From assembly GCA_024641095.1 (NCBI GenBank), contig JAHEDR010000002.1, positions 248,001 to 312,000 on the forward strand: a stretch of 64,000 bases of DNA, in the 5' to 3' direction. Below are positions 9,075 to 17,577 of this stretch, in pieces. The notes beneath the pieces were generated by a model that was not told where the DNA came from, ran no database searches, and saw only the letters and a list, made by a program, of their open reading frames with translations. A program made the position numbers and the translations under genes. The first letter of the stretch is position 1. Each line of letters opens with the position of its first letter. The DNA comes from Rhodoluna sp. Lineage in GTDB: Bacteria > Actinomycetota > Actinomycetes > Actinomycetales > Microbacteriaceae.

Positions 9075-9758
9075 TTGACTAACAAACCAACTCGCAAACG
9101 CGGTTTTCACTCGGCGAACGTTGCTGTAATTGGACTTGGCCGTTTTGGTGCGGCTCTTGCGCTAGAGCTAGTGGCCAGCGGGCACCAGGTTTTGGGTATT
9201 GATAGCGACGAGCGCGTAGTTCAGTCGCTGTCTGGTGACTTGACTCACGTGGTTTCTGCAGACACCACCGATGAAGAAACTCTGAAGGAACTTGGCCTTG
9301 CTGACATGGACAGTGCCGTGGTTGCAATTGGTGCTGATCTTGAATCAAGCATCTTGACCGCTTCACTTTTGCTACAGCTTGGCATCAAGCAGGTTTGGGC
9401 TAAGGCCAACTCAACCGCACACGGAAAGATCTTGCGTCAGCTTGGCGTGCACCACGTGATCTTCCCTGAGTACGAAATGGGTCGCCGTGTTGCGCACCAG
9501 GTATCGGGTGAGTCTCTTGACTACGTACACATTGATGAAGACTTTGTAATGGTGAAGGTTGAATGCCCACCATCATTTGATGGCCGCAATCTTGCTGAAC
9601 TGAAGATTCGCAGCACCTACGGTGTGACCGTTGTTGCGTTTAGCCACGGAGATTCAAACTACACACCTGCGTTCCCAGAGACTGTCTTGCACAAGGGTGA
9701 CCACCTAGTGGTTGCAGGCCGCAAGCAGCCTCTGGACGAGTTCTGCCAGCTGGACTAA
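9075..9758 (+). CDS. ktrA: KtrA/TrkA potassium channel regulatory subunit (RCK)
   Basis: Cytoplasmic gating subunit of 227 residues. An RCK_N Rossmann domain starts with VIGLGRFGAALALEL and the acidic ribose-binding residue in GIDSDE; an RCK_C domain occupies roughly residues 140-225. TTG start at 9075 with AAAGGG at 9061-9066. Partner of the KtrB-like subunit 40 bases upstream. Its last four bases overlap the end of the convergent P-type ATPase gene. Confidence 0.93.
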   Translation: MTNKPTRKRGFHSANVAVIGLGRFGAALALELVASGHQVLGIDSDERVVQSLSGDLTHVVSADTTDEETLKELGLADMDSAVVAIGADLESSILTASLLLQLGIKQVWAKANSTAHGKILRQLGVHHVIFPEYEMGRRVAHQVSGESLDYVHIDEDFVMVKVECPPSFDGRNLAELKIRSTYGVTVVAFSHGDSNYTPAFPETVLHKGDHLVVAGRKQPLDEFCQLD

Positions 9759-11566
9759 TTCTTTAGCTTGTTTGCCACCGGCACCAAGGCCCAAAGAATT
9801 GCCGCCATATCAATAAACTCTTGACTCACCGCTGCCGAGGTTGCATTTAGCGCACCGGTTGCTGCGAAAATCATTGCCGCCACCGCCAGGCTCATGCCAA
9901 CACCCGCAGCCTGCAAAGCTCTGGCGCGAGAGCCCTTTGAAATAAGCACCGCGGTTGCCAGGTGCTTAATTGAATCTTCAATAATCACAACATCTGCTAC
10001 CTCGCTAGCGGCGGTGGCACCGCGAGCACCCATGGCAACTCCAACGTTTGCCGCTGCAAGTGCGGGAGCATCGTTAATGCCATCGCCAACTGCAACCACA
10101 GAACCCTTGGTTGCCATCATCTCGGCGTGAACAATTTCAAGTTTGCCTTCGGGGGTGCAGTCACCAAACACTTCATCAACGCCTACGGTTGCGCCAACTA
10201 CGTCGGCCGTGCTCTGGCGATCACCAGACACCAACACAATGCGCTCAACTCCCATTTTGCGAAGCGCGCTGATTGTGCTGCCGGCTTCATCGCGCAGTGG
10301 ATCGTCAAGACCAATTACCGCTTTTAGTTCACCGTCAATTTCAACTGCAACGATGAGCGCACTTTCAATTTGTGCCCATTCAGGAAGTGCGTTCTTGGGC
10401 TGACCAACGCGCACGGTGGCACCGGCAACTACTCCGGTAAGGCCCACGCCGTGTTCTTCAACCACGTTGGTAGCAATCTGAAGTTCTAGGTTTCTGCGCT
10501 TGGCCTCGGCAATCACAGATTGTGCAACCACGTGCGGGCTTGATTGTTCTAGCGAGGCCGCCAACTTTAGAGACAAGTTGATATCGGTATTTGGTGCCGA
10601 AATCACAACAGAAACTTCAGGGCCACCCAGAGTGAGAGTGCCGGTCTTGTCTACCAAAACGGTCTTAGTGCGAGCCAGCTGCTCCAGCGCTGCGCCGCCC
10701 TTAATGATTGCGCCGTGAGCTGCGGCTTTTGACATACCGGCGATGATGGCAACCGGTACCGCCAAAATTAGCGGGCAAGGTGTGGCGGCAACAATTACTG
10801 CAACAGCCTTCTCGGTCTCGCCGGTAAATAGCCAGGTGGCTGCTGCAAGCAAGAGTGCAAATGGCACAAACCGCACCGCCCACTTATTGGCCACGCGAAC
10901 ACCGTTTGCGCTAGATGCTTGAGCCTGCTGCACGAGTCGCACGAGTGCCGAGTAGGTTGAATTTTCGGCAGTCTTGGTGGTGATGATTTCAACGGTGCCG
11001 CCAGAATTAACCACACCCGATGGCACCTCCTCGCCATTGGCCACGAACTGCGGAATTGGTTCACCGGTGAGTGCAGATTCATCAAAGGTGCCGCCAACCA
11101 AAACTGTGCCATCAAGTGGCACAACCTCACCCGAGCGAACCAATAGGCTTGAACCCAGGGTGACTTTATTTAGTGGCAAGTCAGTTGGATTACCAGAGGC
11201 ATCAAGCACGTGTGCAAACTGTGGTGCTCTTGCAAGCAGTGATTCAAGTTGCTTGCGTGCACGGCCCTCAGCCCAACGCTCAAGTGCGCGGCCGGTTGCC
11301 AGCATCACAGATATAACGCTGGCCGCAATCCATTCACCGGTCGCCGCGGTTGCAGCAATAGCAATCAGTGCCAATACGTCACTGCCAAACTCGCCAAGAC
11401 GAATCGCACGAATTACAAGAACAAGTGAAAGAACAAAACCAACAGCTGCACCAACGGCAAAACTCAAAATTGATTGCAGCGAGTGTGATGGAAATACGAG
11501 CCCCAAGACCAGACTCAGCAAAGTAAGTGCCAATAGGCCGTAGTCGCTTCTTAATGCTTTGCTCAC
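9755..11566 (-). CDS. P1B-type heavy-metal-translocating ATPase
   Basis: 603-residue ATP-driven metal exporter. Motifs: TGEP phosphatase loop at 167-170, intramembrane metal motif TPCPL at 262-266, phosphorylation site DKTGTLT at 306-312, and GDGINDAPAL near residue 500. There is no N-terminal heavy-metal-binding (HMA) domain and few Cys/His before the first span, so the protein is short for the group. GTG start. Likely cargo is Zn/Cd/Pb or Co; the TPCPL variant and missing HMA domain leave this open. No adjacent metal regulator is visible. Confidence 0.9.
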   Translation of the reverse strand: MSKALRSDYGLLALTLLSLVLGLVFPSHSLQSILSFAVGAAVGFVLSLVLVIRAIRLGEFGSDVLALIAIAATAATGEWIAASVISVMLATGRALERWAEGRARKQLESLLARAPQFAHVLDASGNPTDLPLNKVTLGSSLLVRSGEVVPLDGTVLVGGTFDESALTGEPIPQFVANGEEVPSGVVNSGGTVEIITTKTAENSTYSALVRLVQQAQASSANGVRVANKWAVRFVPFALLLAAATWLFTGETEKAVAVIVAATPCPLILAVPVAIIAGMSKAAAHGAIIKGGAALEQLARTKTVLVDKTGTLTLGGPEVSVVISAPNTDINLSLKLAASLEQSSPHVVAQSVIAEAKRRNLELQIATNVVEEHGVGLTGVVAGATVRVGQPKNALPEWAQIESALIVAVEIDGELKAVIGLDDPLRDEAGSTISALRKMGVERIVLVSGDRQSTADVVGATVGVDEVFGDCTPEGKLEIVHAEMMATKGSVVAVGDGINDAPALAAANVGVAMGARGATAASEVADVVIIEDSIKHLATAVLISKGSRARALQAAGVGMSLAVAAMIFAATGALNATSAAVSQEFIDMAAILWALVPVANKLKN

Positions 11567-11585
11567 AACTTCAGTCTGCCACCTC

Positions 11586-11591
11586 TAGACT
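11586..11591 (+). promoter_or_regulatory. Candidate -10 hexamer (leaderless) for the beta-CASP gene
   Basis: TAGACT ends seven bases before ATG 11599, with no Shine-Dalgarno sequence between. Supports ATG 11599 over upstream in-frame starts. Confidence 0.5.
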
Positions 11592-11598
11592 GGCAAAC

Positions 11599-12990
11599 AT
11601 GGGGACTCCGCAGATTCAATTTCTTGGTGCAGCAGGCACTGTAACCGGCAGCAGGTTTTTACTAACCTGCGAGAACATCAAAGTAATGATTGATGCCGGA
11701 CTTTTTCAGGGCCTCAAGGAACTAAGACTTAAAAACTGGAACCCGCTACCTATTGATCCGGCTGAGTTGGATGCAGTGGTGCTCACTCACGCACACCTTG
11801 ATCACTGTGGATATATTCCAAAGCTGGTTAAAGACGGCTTTGAGGGCAAGATTCACCTCACCGAGTACACCGGCAAGCTCGCCGAGGTTGTGCTGCTTGA
11901 CTCCGCACGAATTCAAACTGAAGACGCCAAATACGCAGCGCTCAAAGGTTTCTCAAAGCACAACCCACCAAAGGCGCTTTACGAGGAACCCGATGCCGCC
12001 AAGGCTGTGAAGCAGTTCTCAGTCGAGGAGTTCAGAACTCGTATTCAGGTTGCCGAGCAAACCTTTGTTACCTTTCATCCATCGGGCCACATACTTGGTG
12101 CGGCATTCGTGGAAGTTGAATTCTTTGGCAAGCGCCTGCTGTTTACCGGCGACATGGGCCGCCAAGAGCACCCGCTGCTAGTTAGCCCAGATCACATTCC
12201 TGCTGGCCGCTTTGATGCAATCATCACCGAGTCAACCTACGGCGACCGCGAGCACGCGCCTAGCACCACCGATTTTGCCGATGCAATTAATCAGACCGTT
12301 GATCGTGGCGGTTCAATTTTGATTCCCGCTTTTGCCGTAGACCGCACAGAAGTGATTTTGATTCAACTTCGTGAACTTATGGAGCAGGGCAAGATTCGCC
12401 GCGTGCCAATCTATGCCGATTCACCAATGGCGCTTAAGGCTCTGGCTTTTTACCGCAAGGCAATCAACGAAGACTCCGAAGAAATTCGTGACGAGATTGT
12501 GCGCGAGTGGAAAGACAAAGATCCGTTTAACCCAGGCACGCTTGTTGAGTTGATGACCGTTGAAGAGTCAAAGAGCATTAACGAACCACCACAGCCTTGC
12601 ATCATTATTTCGGCATCGGGTATGGCAACCGGTGGGCGAGTGGTGCACCACCTGAGGAACATGCTGCCAAATCAAAAGCACACCGTGATGTTGGTTGGCT
12701 ACCAGGCCATGGGTACCCGAGGCCGCAGATTGGCCGAGGGTGAAACCGAGGTAAAGATGCACGGCGTAATGGTTCCGGTGCGCGCAGAGATTGAACAGAT
12801 TCAGTCGTTCTCAGTTCACGCCGATGCCGATGAACTTATTGCCTGGATGAAAACCACCAGCGAAGCTCCGGGGCAAGTTTTTGTAGTGCACGGTGAGGCC
12901 GGAGCCGCAGAGGTATTTAGCGACAGAGTGAAATCTGAACTCGGTTGGAAGTCGCATGCACCGCACGACGGCGAGGCAGTCGCTCTGTAA
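11599..12990 (+). CDS. Metallo-beta-lactamase/beta-CASP family RNase-like protein
   Basis: 463 residues from ATG 11599; the frame stays open further upstream, but that part would overlap the divergent ATPase start and shows no homology-like features. The N-terminus GAAGTVTGSR and zinc motif HAHLDHCG (residues 64-71) identify the CPSF73/YSH1-like branch of MBL nucleases. Downstream are PSGHILGAA, TGDMGR, ESTYGDR and the beta-CASP/RMMBL segments (SASGMATGGRVVHHL, SVHADADELI). Expected to be a zinc-dependent RNA-processing nuclease in the cytoplasm. It is not the RNase J branch. Exact substrates are unknown. Confidence 0.88.
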   Translation: MGTPQIQFLGAAGTVTGSRFLLTCENIKVMIDAGLFQGLKELRLKNWNPLPIDPAELDAVVLTHAHLDHCGYIPKLVKDGFEGKIHLTEYTGKLAEVVLLDSARIQTEDAKYAALKGFSKHNPPKALYEEPDAAKAVKQFSVEEFRTRIQVAEQTFVTFHPSGHILGAAFVEVEFFGKRLLFTGDMGRQEHPLLVSPDHIPAGRFDAIITESTYGDREHAPSTTDFADAINQTVDRGGSILIPAFAVDRTEVILIQLRELMEQGKIRRVPIYADSPMALKALAFYRKAINEDSEEIRDEIVREWKDKDPFNPGTLVELMTVEESKSINEPPQPCIIISASGMATGGRVVHHLRNMLPNQKHTVMLVGYQAMGTRGRRLAEGETEVKMHGVMVPVRAEIEQIQSFSVHADADELIAWMKTTSEAPGQVFVVHGEAGAAEVFSDRVKSELGWKSHAPHDGEAVAL

Positions 12991-13003
12991 TGCAATCTCG
13001 CTC

Positions 13004-13009
13004 TATTTT
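13004..13009 (+). promoter_or_regulatory. Candidate -10 hexamer (leaderless) for the first PBP4 gene
   Basis: TATTTT ends eight bases before ATG 13018 and five before GTG 13015. No convincing ribosome site is present. Confidence 0.4.
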
Positions 13010-13017
13010 TAAGAGTG

Positions 13018-14382
13018 ATGTCTGTATTTAAACGTTCTCTCACCAGTTCTCTTGCGATTACCGCTTTAGTCGTGTCGCTGGCTTCACCCGCGTCTGCGGT
13101 TGACGAAACCCCGGCACCAGTTGCCTCACCGGTGCCAAGCCCAAGTGAGACCGCCGTACCGGTTGACCCAAACCTTTGCAGCGCCAAGAGTGCCCTTAGC
13201 CAATCGGCGCTGGGCAAGTTCTACGGTTACGTGGTTGATGTGAACACCGGCAAGATTCTCATCAATGTAAATGGCGAAGAGGCAACGCCTTCGGCATCGG
13301 TGTTAAAGGTCTTGAGCATTTCTGCTGCACTTACAAACATTCCGGCCACCTACACCGCAACTACCCGCGTGCTTACTGTGCCAAGTCAGCCGGGCACAAT
13401 CGTGCTGCAGGGCGGCGGGGACCACACGCTTTCAAACATGACCAAGGGCAGCTACACAACCTATGCCAAGCCGGCACGCCTAGAAACCTTGGCAACTCAG
13501 GTTCTTAACGGTTGGGTTAGCCCAGAGCCAATCACCAAGATTATTTTGGATTCAAGCTTCTTTAGCGGCAACACTTACAACCCTTACTGGTATTCAAGTG
13601 ACAGAACCAACGGTTACATCTCGCACATCACGGGCCTTCAGGTAGACAGTGACCGCGCCAACGGCGACCAAACCAGTTACGCGTACAGCGGTTACCGAAG
13701 CACCGATCCGGTGTTGAAAACTGGCAACTTATTTAAGGCTGCCCTTAAGGGTCTTGCTCCAAATGCGGTGCTGGTTAAAGGTAAGACTCCAAAGAGTGCG
13801 GTTGAGTTGACCTCTGTGACCAGCCAACCAATCACAACTTGGATGGCTCACGCAATTGGAATCTCTGACAACACAGAGACCGAATTCATTGCCCGTCACG
13901 CAGCCAAGGCAGCTGGGCTCTCTCCGTCATTCGAATCTATTGAGCCAATGGTGAAAAACATGCTTGGCAATCTAGGAATTGATTCATCGAAGTTGGTTAT
14001 GAAAGATGGTTCTGGTTTGGCCCAGGCAAACCGCGTGACCGCAAAAATGATTACCGAGTTAATGGTGAAGGTGGCACAGGGAAATACCGCGCTTACTCCG
14101 CTGGAAAGTTACCTACCGGTTGCAGGTGTTGGCCCTGGCTCAATGGGCGGAAGATTCACCGGTAAAAATGCGGTGGCAAGAAAATTTGTAAAAGGTAAAA
14201 CCGGTTTCATTCCAGGCCTCTACAGCCTGGCCGGAATCATCAATGCAAAAGACGGTAGCCGTTTAGCCTACGCAATCTTTGCAAGATCAGCCGAAGGTAA
14301 AAAAGTTGGCTGGTCTACGCGAGGTGCGCTAGATACCGTTGCTACTCGCTTTTACGTTTGCGGCTCCAAGCTTGGGCTCTAG
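13018..14382 (+). CDS. dacB: D-alanyl-D-alanine carboxypeptidase/endopeptidase, PBP4 (S13) type, copy 1
   Basis: Secreted peptidoglycan peptidase of 454 residues; GTG 13015 is an equivalent start. Signal peptide over residues 1-29 (LASPASA), then a Pro/Ser-rich linker (PVASPVPSPSE). Catalytic motifs: SVLK (Ser94-Lys97), SDN (283-285) and KTG (394-396), with DGSGL as in S13 enzymes. It removes terminal D-Ala or cleaves cross-links outside the membrane. A second paralogue lies 0.6 kb downstream beyond a convergent CopC gene; the 3' end overlaps that gene by 41 bases. Confidence 0.9.
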   Translation: MSVFKRSLTSSLAITALVVSLASPASAVDETPAPVASPVPSPSETAVPVDPNLCSAKSALSQSALGKFYGYVVDVNTGKILINVNGEEATPSASVLKVLSISAALTNIPATYTATTRVLTVPSQPGTIVLQGGGDHTLSNMTKGSYTTYAKPARLETLATQVLNGWVSPEPITKIILDSSFFSGNTYNPYWYSSDRTNGYISHITGLQVDSDRANGDQTSYAYSGYRSTDPVLKTGNLFKAALKGLAPNAVLVKGKTPKSAVELTSVTSQPITTWMAHAIGISDNTETEFIARHAAKAAGLSPSFESIEPMVKNMLGNLGIDSSKLVMKDGSGLAQANRVTAKMITELMVKVAQGNTALTPLESYLPVAGVGPGSMGGRFTGKNAVARKFVKGKTGFIPGLYSLAGIINAKDGSRLAYAIFARSAEGKKVGWSTRGALDTVATRFYVCGSKLGL

Positions 14383-14965
14383 CCTTTAGAGTCTTGCGAG
14401 TGGCCAGGGCAATTACGCCAAGAGTCACCAAGAATCCCGCAACAATAAATGCACCAGAGATAAGAGCGTTAGAACCGTCTTCGCGTTCGTTATATGCAAT
14501 CACTCTTGGCTCAATGCCTTCGCCAGATGTAGCCATTGCATAAACACAAGCATCAACCGGGTCGGAAGCCGCGTCGTAATCGGTGTTGTTTTCAACGGTG
14601 AACTTGAAGTCGCCAGAGGTTGGGTGGCCATCGGCAGAAACAGTGCGCCAGGTAACCGTGTACTCACCAGGCTGGTCGATTGCTACCGCGGTGCTCAAAT
14701 CAAAACCCTCGGCGCTGGCACAAAGAGCAGGAATGATTGCGCCCTCGGCATTCGTAACCACAACTTCGTGGCTGATTGAGTCGTCGCCGACTAGAAGTTC
14801 TTCGCCAAAGGTAAGGGTGATTGGAATTCTGCCGGCCTCAACAGTTGAACCTGCTTCCGGGCTAGTAATGAGTTCGTCGCTGTGAGCTAGTGCCGGCAGT
14901 GAACCGGCAAATAGGGCCGCGACGGCTAGGCTTAAGGCTGCTGAGAAATTGAGAATTCGCTTCAT
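14342..14965 (-). CDS. CopC-domain copper-binding exported protein with C-terminal anchor
   Basis: 207 residues: a signal peptide ending ALA at about 27, so that the mature protein would begin with His (HSDELITSPEAGS), the N-terminal His ligand typical of CopC copper sites. A CopC beta-sandwich follows with the conserved VSADGHPTSGDFKF. A C-terminal membrane span (ALISGAFIVAGFLVTLGVIAL) and basic tail anchor it. Probable role is extracytoplasmic copper binding or delivery. A CopD partner is not adjacent. The 3' end runs 41 bases into the convergent dacB gene. TAAACT at 14973-14978 lies seven bases before the start. Confidence 0.85.
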   Translation of the reverse strand: MKRILNFSAALSLAVAALFAGSLPALAHSDELITSPEAGSTVEAGRIPITLTFGEELLVGDDSISHEVVVTNAEGAIIPALCASAEGFDLSTAVAIDQPGEYTVTWRTVSADGHPTSGDFKFTVENNTDYDAASDPVDACVYAMATSGEGIEPRVIAYNEREDGSNALISGAFIVAGFLVTLGVIALATRKTLKARAQAWSRKRKSE

Positions 14966-14972
14966 GCGATTC

Positions 14973-14978
14973 AGTTTA
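14973..14978 (-). promoter_or_regulatory. Candidate -10 hexamer (leaderless) for the CopC gene
   Basis: TAAACT on the minus strand ends seven bases before ATG 14965. No ribosome site is visible. Confidence 0.5.
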
Positions 14979-15003
14979 GTTTGAACCCCGAAACGGAGAA
15001 TCT

Positions 15004-16377
15004 GTGTCCCTAGGTACCCCTGGCTTTAAGTACATCAAAGAGGTTGGTAAGGGCGCATTGATTGGCCTTGCAGTGCTTGCCCTATTGGTGGGAGGCTTCA
15101 GCATTGGTGGCTTTGGTACCCCGGCTTCAAGCAACCAGCCGCAGGCAACAGCATCGGGTAGCGCTTCACCTAGCCCAAGTTCAACATCTACTCGCACTTG
15201 CTCGGTTGCCGATTTGGTTGCCGACCCACGCCTTGCCAATTTCTCCGGCGTGGTTATTAATGCAACCACCGATGAAGTTCTGTTCGATCGCAATGCAAAC
15301 ACTCCTGCCGCGACTGCATCGGTCATGAAGACCCTCACCGCGGCAGCTGCAATTTTGACACTTGGTCCAAACTACCGAGTTGAGACTCGCGTTTACCAAG
15401 ACGCAACTGACCCGGGCACAATCATTTTGGTTGGTGCCGGCGACCCTACTCTTTCTCGCACACCGGCTGGTAAGCAAAGCGTTTATCGTGACGCACCAAA
15501 GTTGGCAACGCTTGCACTTAACGTAAATAAAAAAGTTGCGGCCACGCCCATTACAAAGATCATCGTTGATGCATCTCTGTACAGTGGCGCTACTTGGGAG
15601 CCAAGTTGGGAACGCAGCGAGATGACCGAGGGCTACATGTCTGAGGTAACCGCGCTACAGGTTGACGGTGATCGCTCAAACCCTGCAGCAGAAACTTCAA
15701 CCCGTTCAAGCAAGTCGGTAATGAATGCGGGTAAATACTTTAAGGCGGCGCTTGGCGCAAGTGCGGCAAACGCAACCGTTGTGGCCGCAACCATGCCAGA
15801 GGGTGCAACCCAGATTGCAAGCGTTTCAAGCCAGCCAATCAGCAAGTGGATCACCCACATGCTTCAGGTCTCAGACAACACCGAGGCAGAAGCACTAGCT
15901 CGTCTGGTTGCAATGGATTTGGGCTACGAGGCCTCGTTCAAGTCAATTGACGCAGCCATCAAGAAGGCTCTTGCGCCAACCGGATTGAGCACTGCTGGCA
16001 TGACCATTCGCGATGGCTCTGGCTTGAGCGACTTCAATGCGGTCTCGCCAATGTATGTTGCAAAGTTGATGCAGTTGGTAAACAAGCCAGGTTCGGGCAT
16101 CGAGGCAATTCGTCAGGGGCTTCCGGTAGCCGGTGAATCGGGTGGATTGGCCGCACGATTCAAGGGCGACAACATTGATGCTGCAGGTCACATCTTTGCC
16201 AAGACCGGATGGATTAAGAAGGGCTACACGCTAGCTGGAATCATCAGTGCCAAGGACGGCAGCACACTTACCTTTGCGGTTTACGCACTGGGTGATGTGA
16301 AGGCCGAAGCCAAGGACGCGATTGATAATTTGGTCACCGGTTTTTACCGATGTGGCGACACACTTTCCAACCAGTAA
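15004..16377 (+). CDS. dacB: D-alanyl-D-alanine carboxypeptidase, PBP4 (S13) type, copy 2
   Basis: 457 residues, GTG start with CGGAG just upstream. The N-terminus is an uncleaved-looking membrane segment (LIGLAVLALLVGGFSIGGFG) and an Ala/Ser/Pro-rich linker, then the S13 catalytic core: SVMK (Ser106-Lys109), SDN (290-292), DGSGL and KTG (400-402). It is clearly a paralogue of the gene at 13018 (shared DGSGL, LPVAG, FxKGKTG/FAKTG and AGIIxAKDGS segments). Two copies may differ in localisation: copy 1 looks secreted, copy 2 anchored. Confidence 0.9.
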   Translation: MSLGTPGFKYIKEVGKGALIGLAVLALLVGGFSIGGFGTPASSNQPQATASGSASPSPSSTSTRTCSVADLVADPRLANFSGVVINATTDEVLFDRNANTPAATASVMKTLTAAAAILTLGPNYRVETRVYQDATDPGTIILVGAGDPTLSRTPAGKQSVYRDAPKLATLALNVNKKVAATPITKIIVDASLYSGATWEPSWERSEMTEGYMSEVTALQVDGDRSNPAAETSTRSSKSVMNAGKYFKAALGASAANATVVAATMPEGATQIASVSSQPISKWITHMLQVSDNTEAEALARLVAMDLGYEASFKSIDAAIKKALAPTGLSTAGMTIRDGSGLSDFNAVSPMYVAKLMQLVNKPGSGIEAIRQGLPVAGESGGLAARFKGDNIDAAGHIFAKTGWIKKGYTLAGIISAKDGSTLTFAVYALGDVKAEAKDAIDNLVTGFYRCGDTLSNQ

Positions 16378-16407
16378 GCGCAAACTAAAGCCCGCGCAGG
16401 GTTTATT

Positions 16408-16431
16408 AAGCGAGAATTACAGTTCTCGCTT
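16408..16431. terminator. Hairpin between convergent dacB and galK
   Basis: Nine-base perfect stem AAGCGAGAA/TTCTCGCTT with a six-base loop. It overlaps the galK stop codon (16417-16419). The flanking T runs are short, so termination strength is uncertain. Confidence 0.55.
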
Positions 16432-17577
16432 TGCCCCCGGGGCGGCCGAGACTGCAAAGATTTCTGGCTTTGCGTAACCCAGCGCTTCAAACTCGGCCAG
16501 CACGCTTAGTGTAACTTCGCTGATCTTCTCGATTGGGGTTAGCGCAATTGCTGCACCGCCAAAACCGCCACCGGTCATGCGTGCACCAACGGCACCGTGA
16601 CGAAGCGCGGTTTCAACCGCGGTGTCTAGCTCGTCAATAGAAATCTCAAAGTCATCGCGCATTGATTCGTGCGATGCGTAAAGCAGTTCGCCAATTGCAC
16701 GAGGCCCCTGAGCCTTAAGGGTGGCAACAGTCTTTTCAACGCGAGCGTTCTCTGTGATTACGTGACGAACTCGGCGAAGAGTTACGTTATCAAGAAGTTC
16801 TGCAGCACGGTCAAGGTCTGACTCGTTCAAATCGCGAAGACTGCTTACGCCCATTGCAGCGGCGCCTGCTTCACAAGCTACGCGTCTTGCCGCGTAGCCA
16901 CCGTCAACCAGGCGGTGAGCAACCTTGGTGTCAATAATCAAAAGCTCTAAGCCGGCATCGGCAAAGCCAAGTTCAACCGGAGTTGCTTCTAGACTTCGGC
17001 AGTCAAGGAAAACGGCGTGATCAAGTTCGCCAAATAGAGATGCGGTTTGATCCATGATGCCGGTGGGTGCACCAACGATTTCGTTTTCGCCAAGTTGGCC
17101 GGCACGAGCAAGTGTCTTTTTGTCGAGACCAGCGTTCCAAAGATCGTTCAGCGCAAAGCCAACAGCGCACTCGATAGCCGCTGAAGAAGATAAGCCAGCT
17201 CCAACTGGAACATCGGAGTCAATAAAGATGTCAAAGCCCTGGGTCTGGTACTTGCCCGAAAGCTTGGCAACCGCATAGGCAACACCAAATGGGTAGGCGG
17301 CCCAGCCATTGCTGTCGTCGCGTTTGATTTCATCCAGTGAAATCTGAAATGCCTCTTTTGAAAAACTTGATGCCACGCAGATCATGTTGTCTTGGCGTGG
17401 AGCTACAGCTGCATAGGTTCGGCGATTAATCGCAAACGGAAAAACGAAACCCTGGTTGTAATCGGTGTGCTCACCAATCAGGTTCACGCGGCCAGGGGCA
17501 GACCAAACGCCGGCAGGCTCGCGATCGTATTCCTGTTTGAAGCCAGCAATGGTGGCTAGCAGAGTTGGGTTGGTCAC
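16417..17577 (-). CDS. galK: Galactokinase
   Basis: Phosphorylates galactose to galactose-1-phosphate (Leloir pathway), 386 residues. The GHMP galactokinase signature GRVNLIGEHTDYN is at residues 29-41, the ATP loop PVGAGLSSSAAIECA near 125-139, and the C-terminal motif GARMTGGGFGGAAIAL is intact. GTG start overlaps the galT stop by four bases, so it is translated coupled to galT. No galE or sugar transporter is adjacent, so those functions must be encoded elsewhere. Confidence 0.95.
   Translation of the reverse strand: MTNPTLLATIAGFKQEYDREPAGVWSAPGRVNLIGEHTDYNQGFVFPFAINRRTYAAVAPRQDNMICVASSFSKEAFQISLDEIKRDDSNGWAAYPFGVAYAVAKLSGKYQTQGFDIFIDSDVPVGAGLSSSAAIECAVGFALNDLWNAGLDKKTLARAGQLGENEIVGAPTGIMDQTASLFGELDHAVFLDCRSLEATPVELGFADAGLELLIIDTKVAHRLVDGGYAARRVACEAGAAAMGVSSLRDLNESDLDRAAELLDNVTLRRVRHVITENARVEKTVATLKAQGPRAIGELLYASHESMRDDFEISIDELDTAVETALRHGAVGARMTGGGFGGAAIALTPIEKISEVTLSVLAEFEALGYAKPEIFAVSAAPGAKREL

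Noticed and set aside
10974-11543. 189-codon open frame antisense to the metal ATPase
   Set aside because: Ser/Thr/Pro-rich low-complexity translation, no start signal, and it lies opposite a gene with clear P-type ATPase motifs.
11527-11598. 24-codon upstream extension of the beta-CASP gene
   Set aside because: Overlaps the divergent ATPase start; the family N-terminus begins at ATG 11599.
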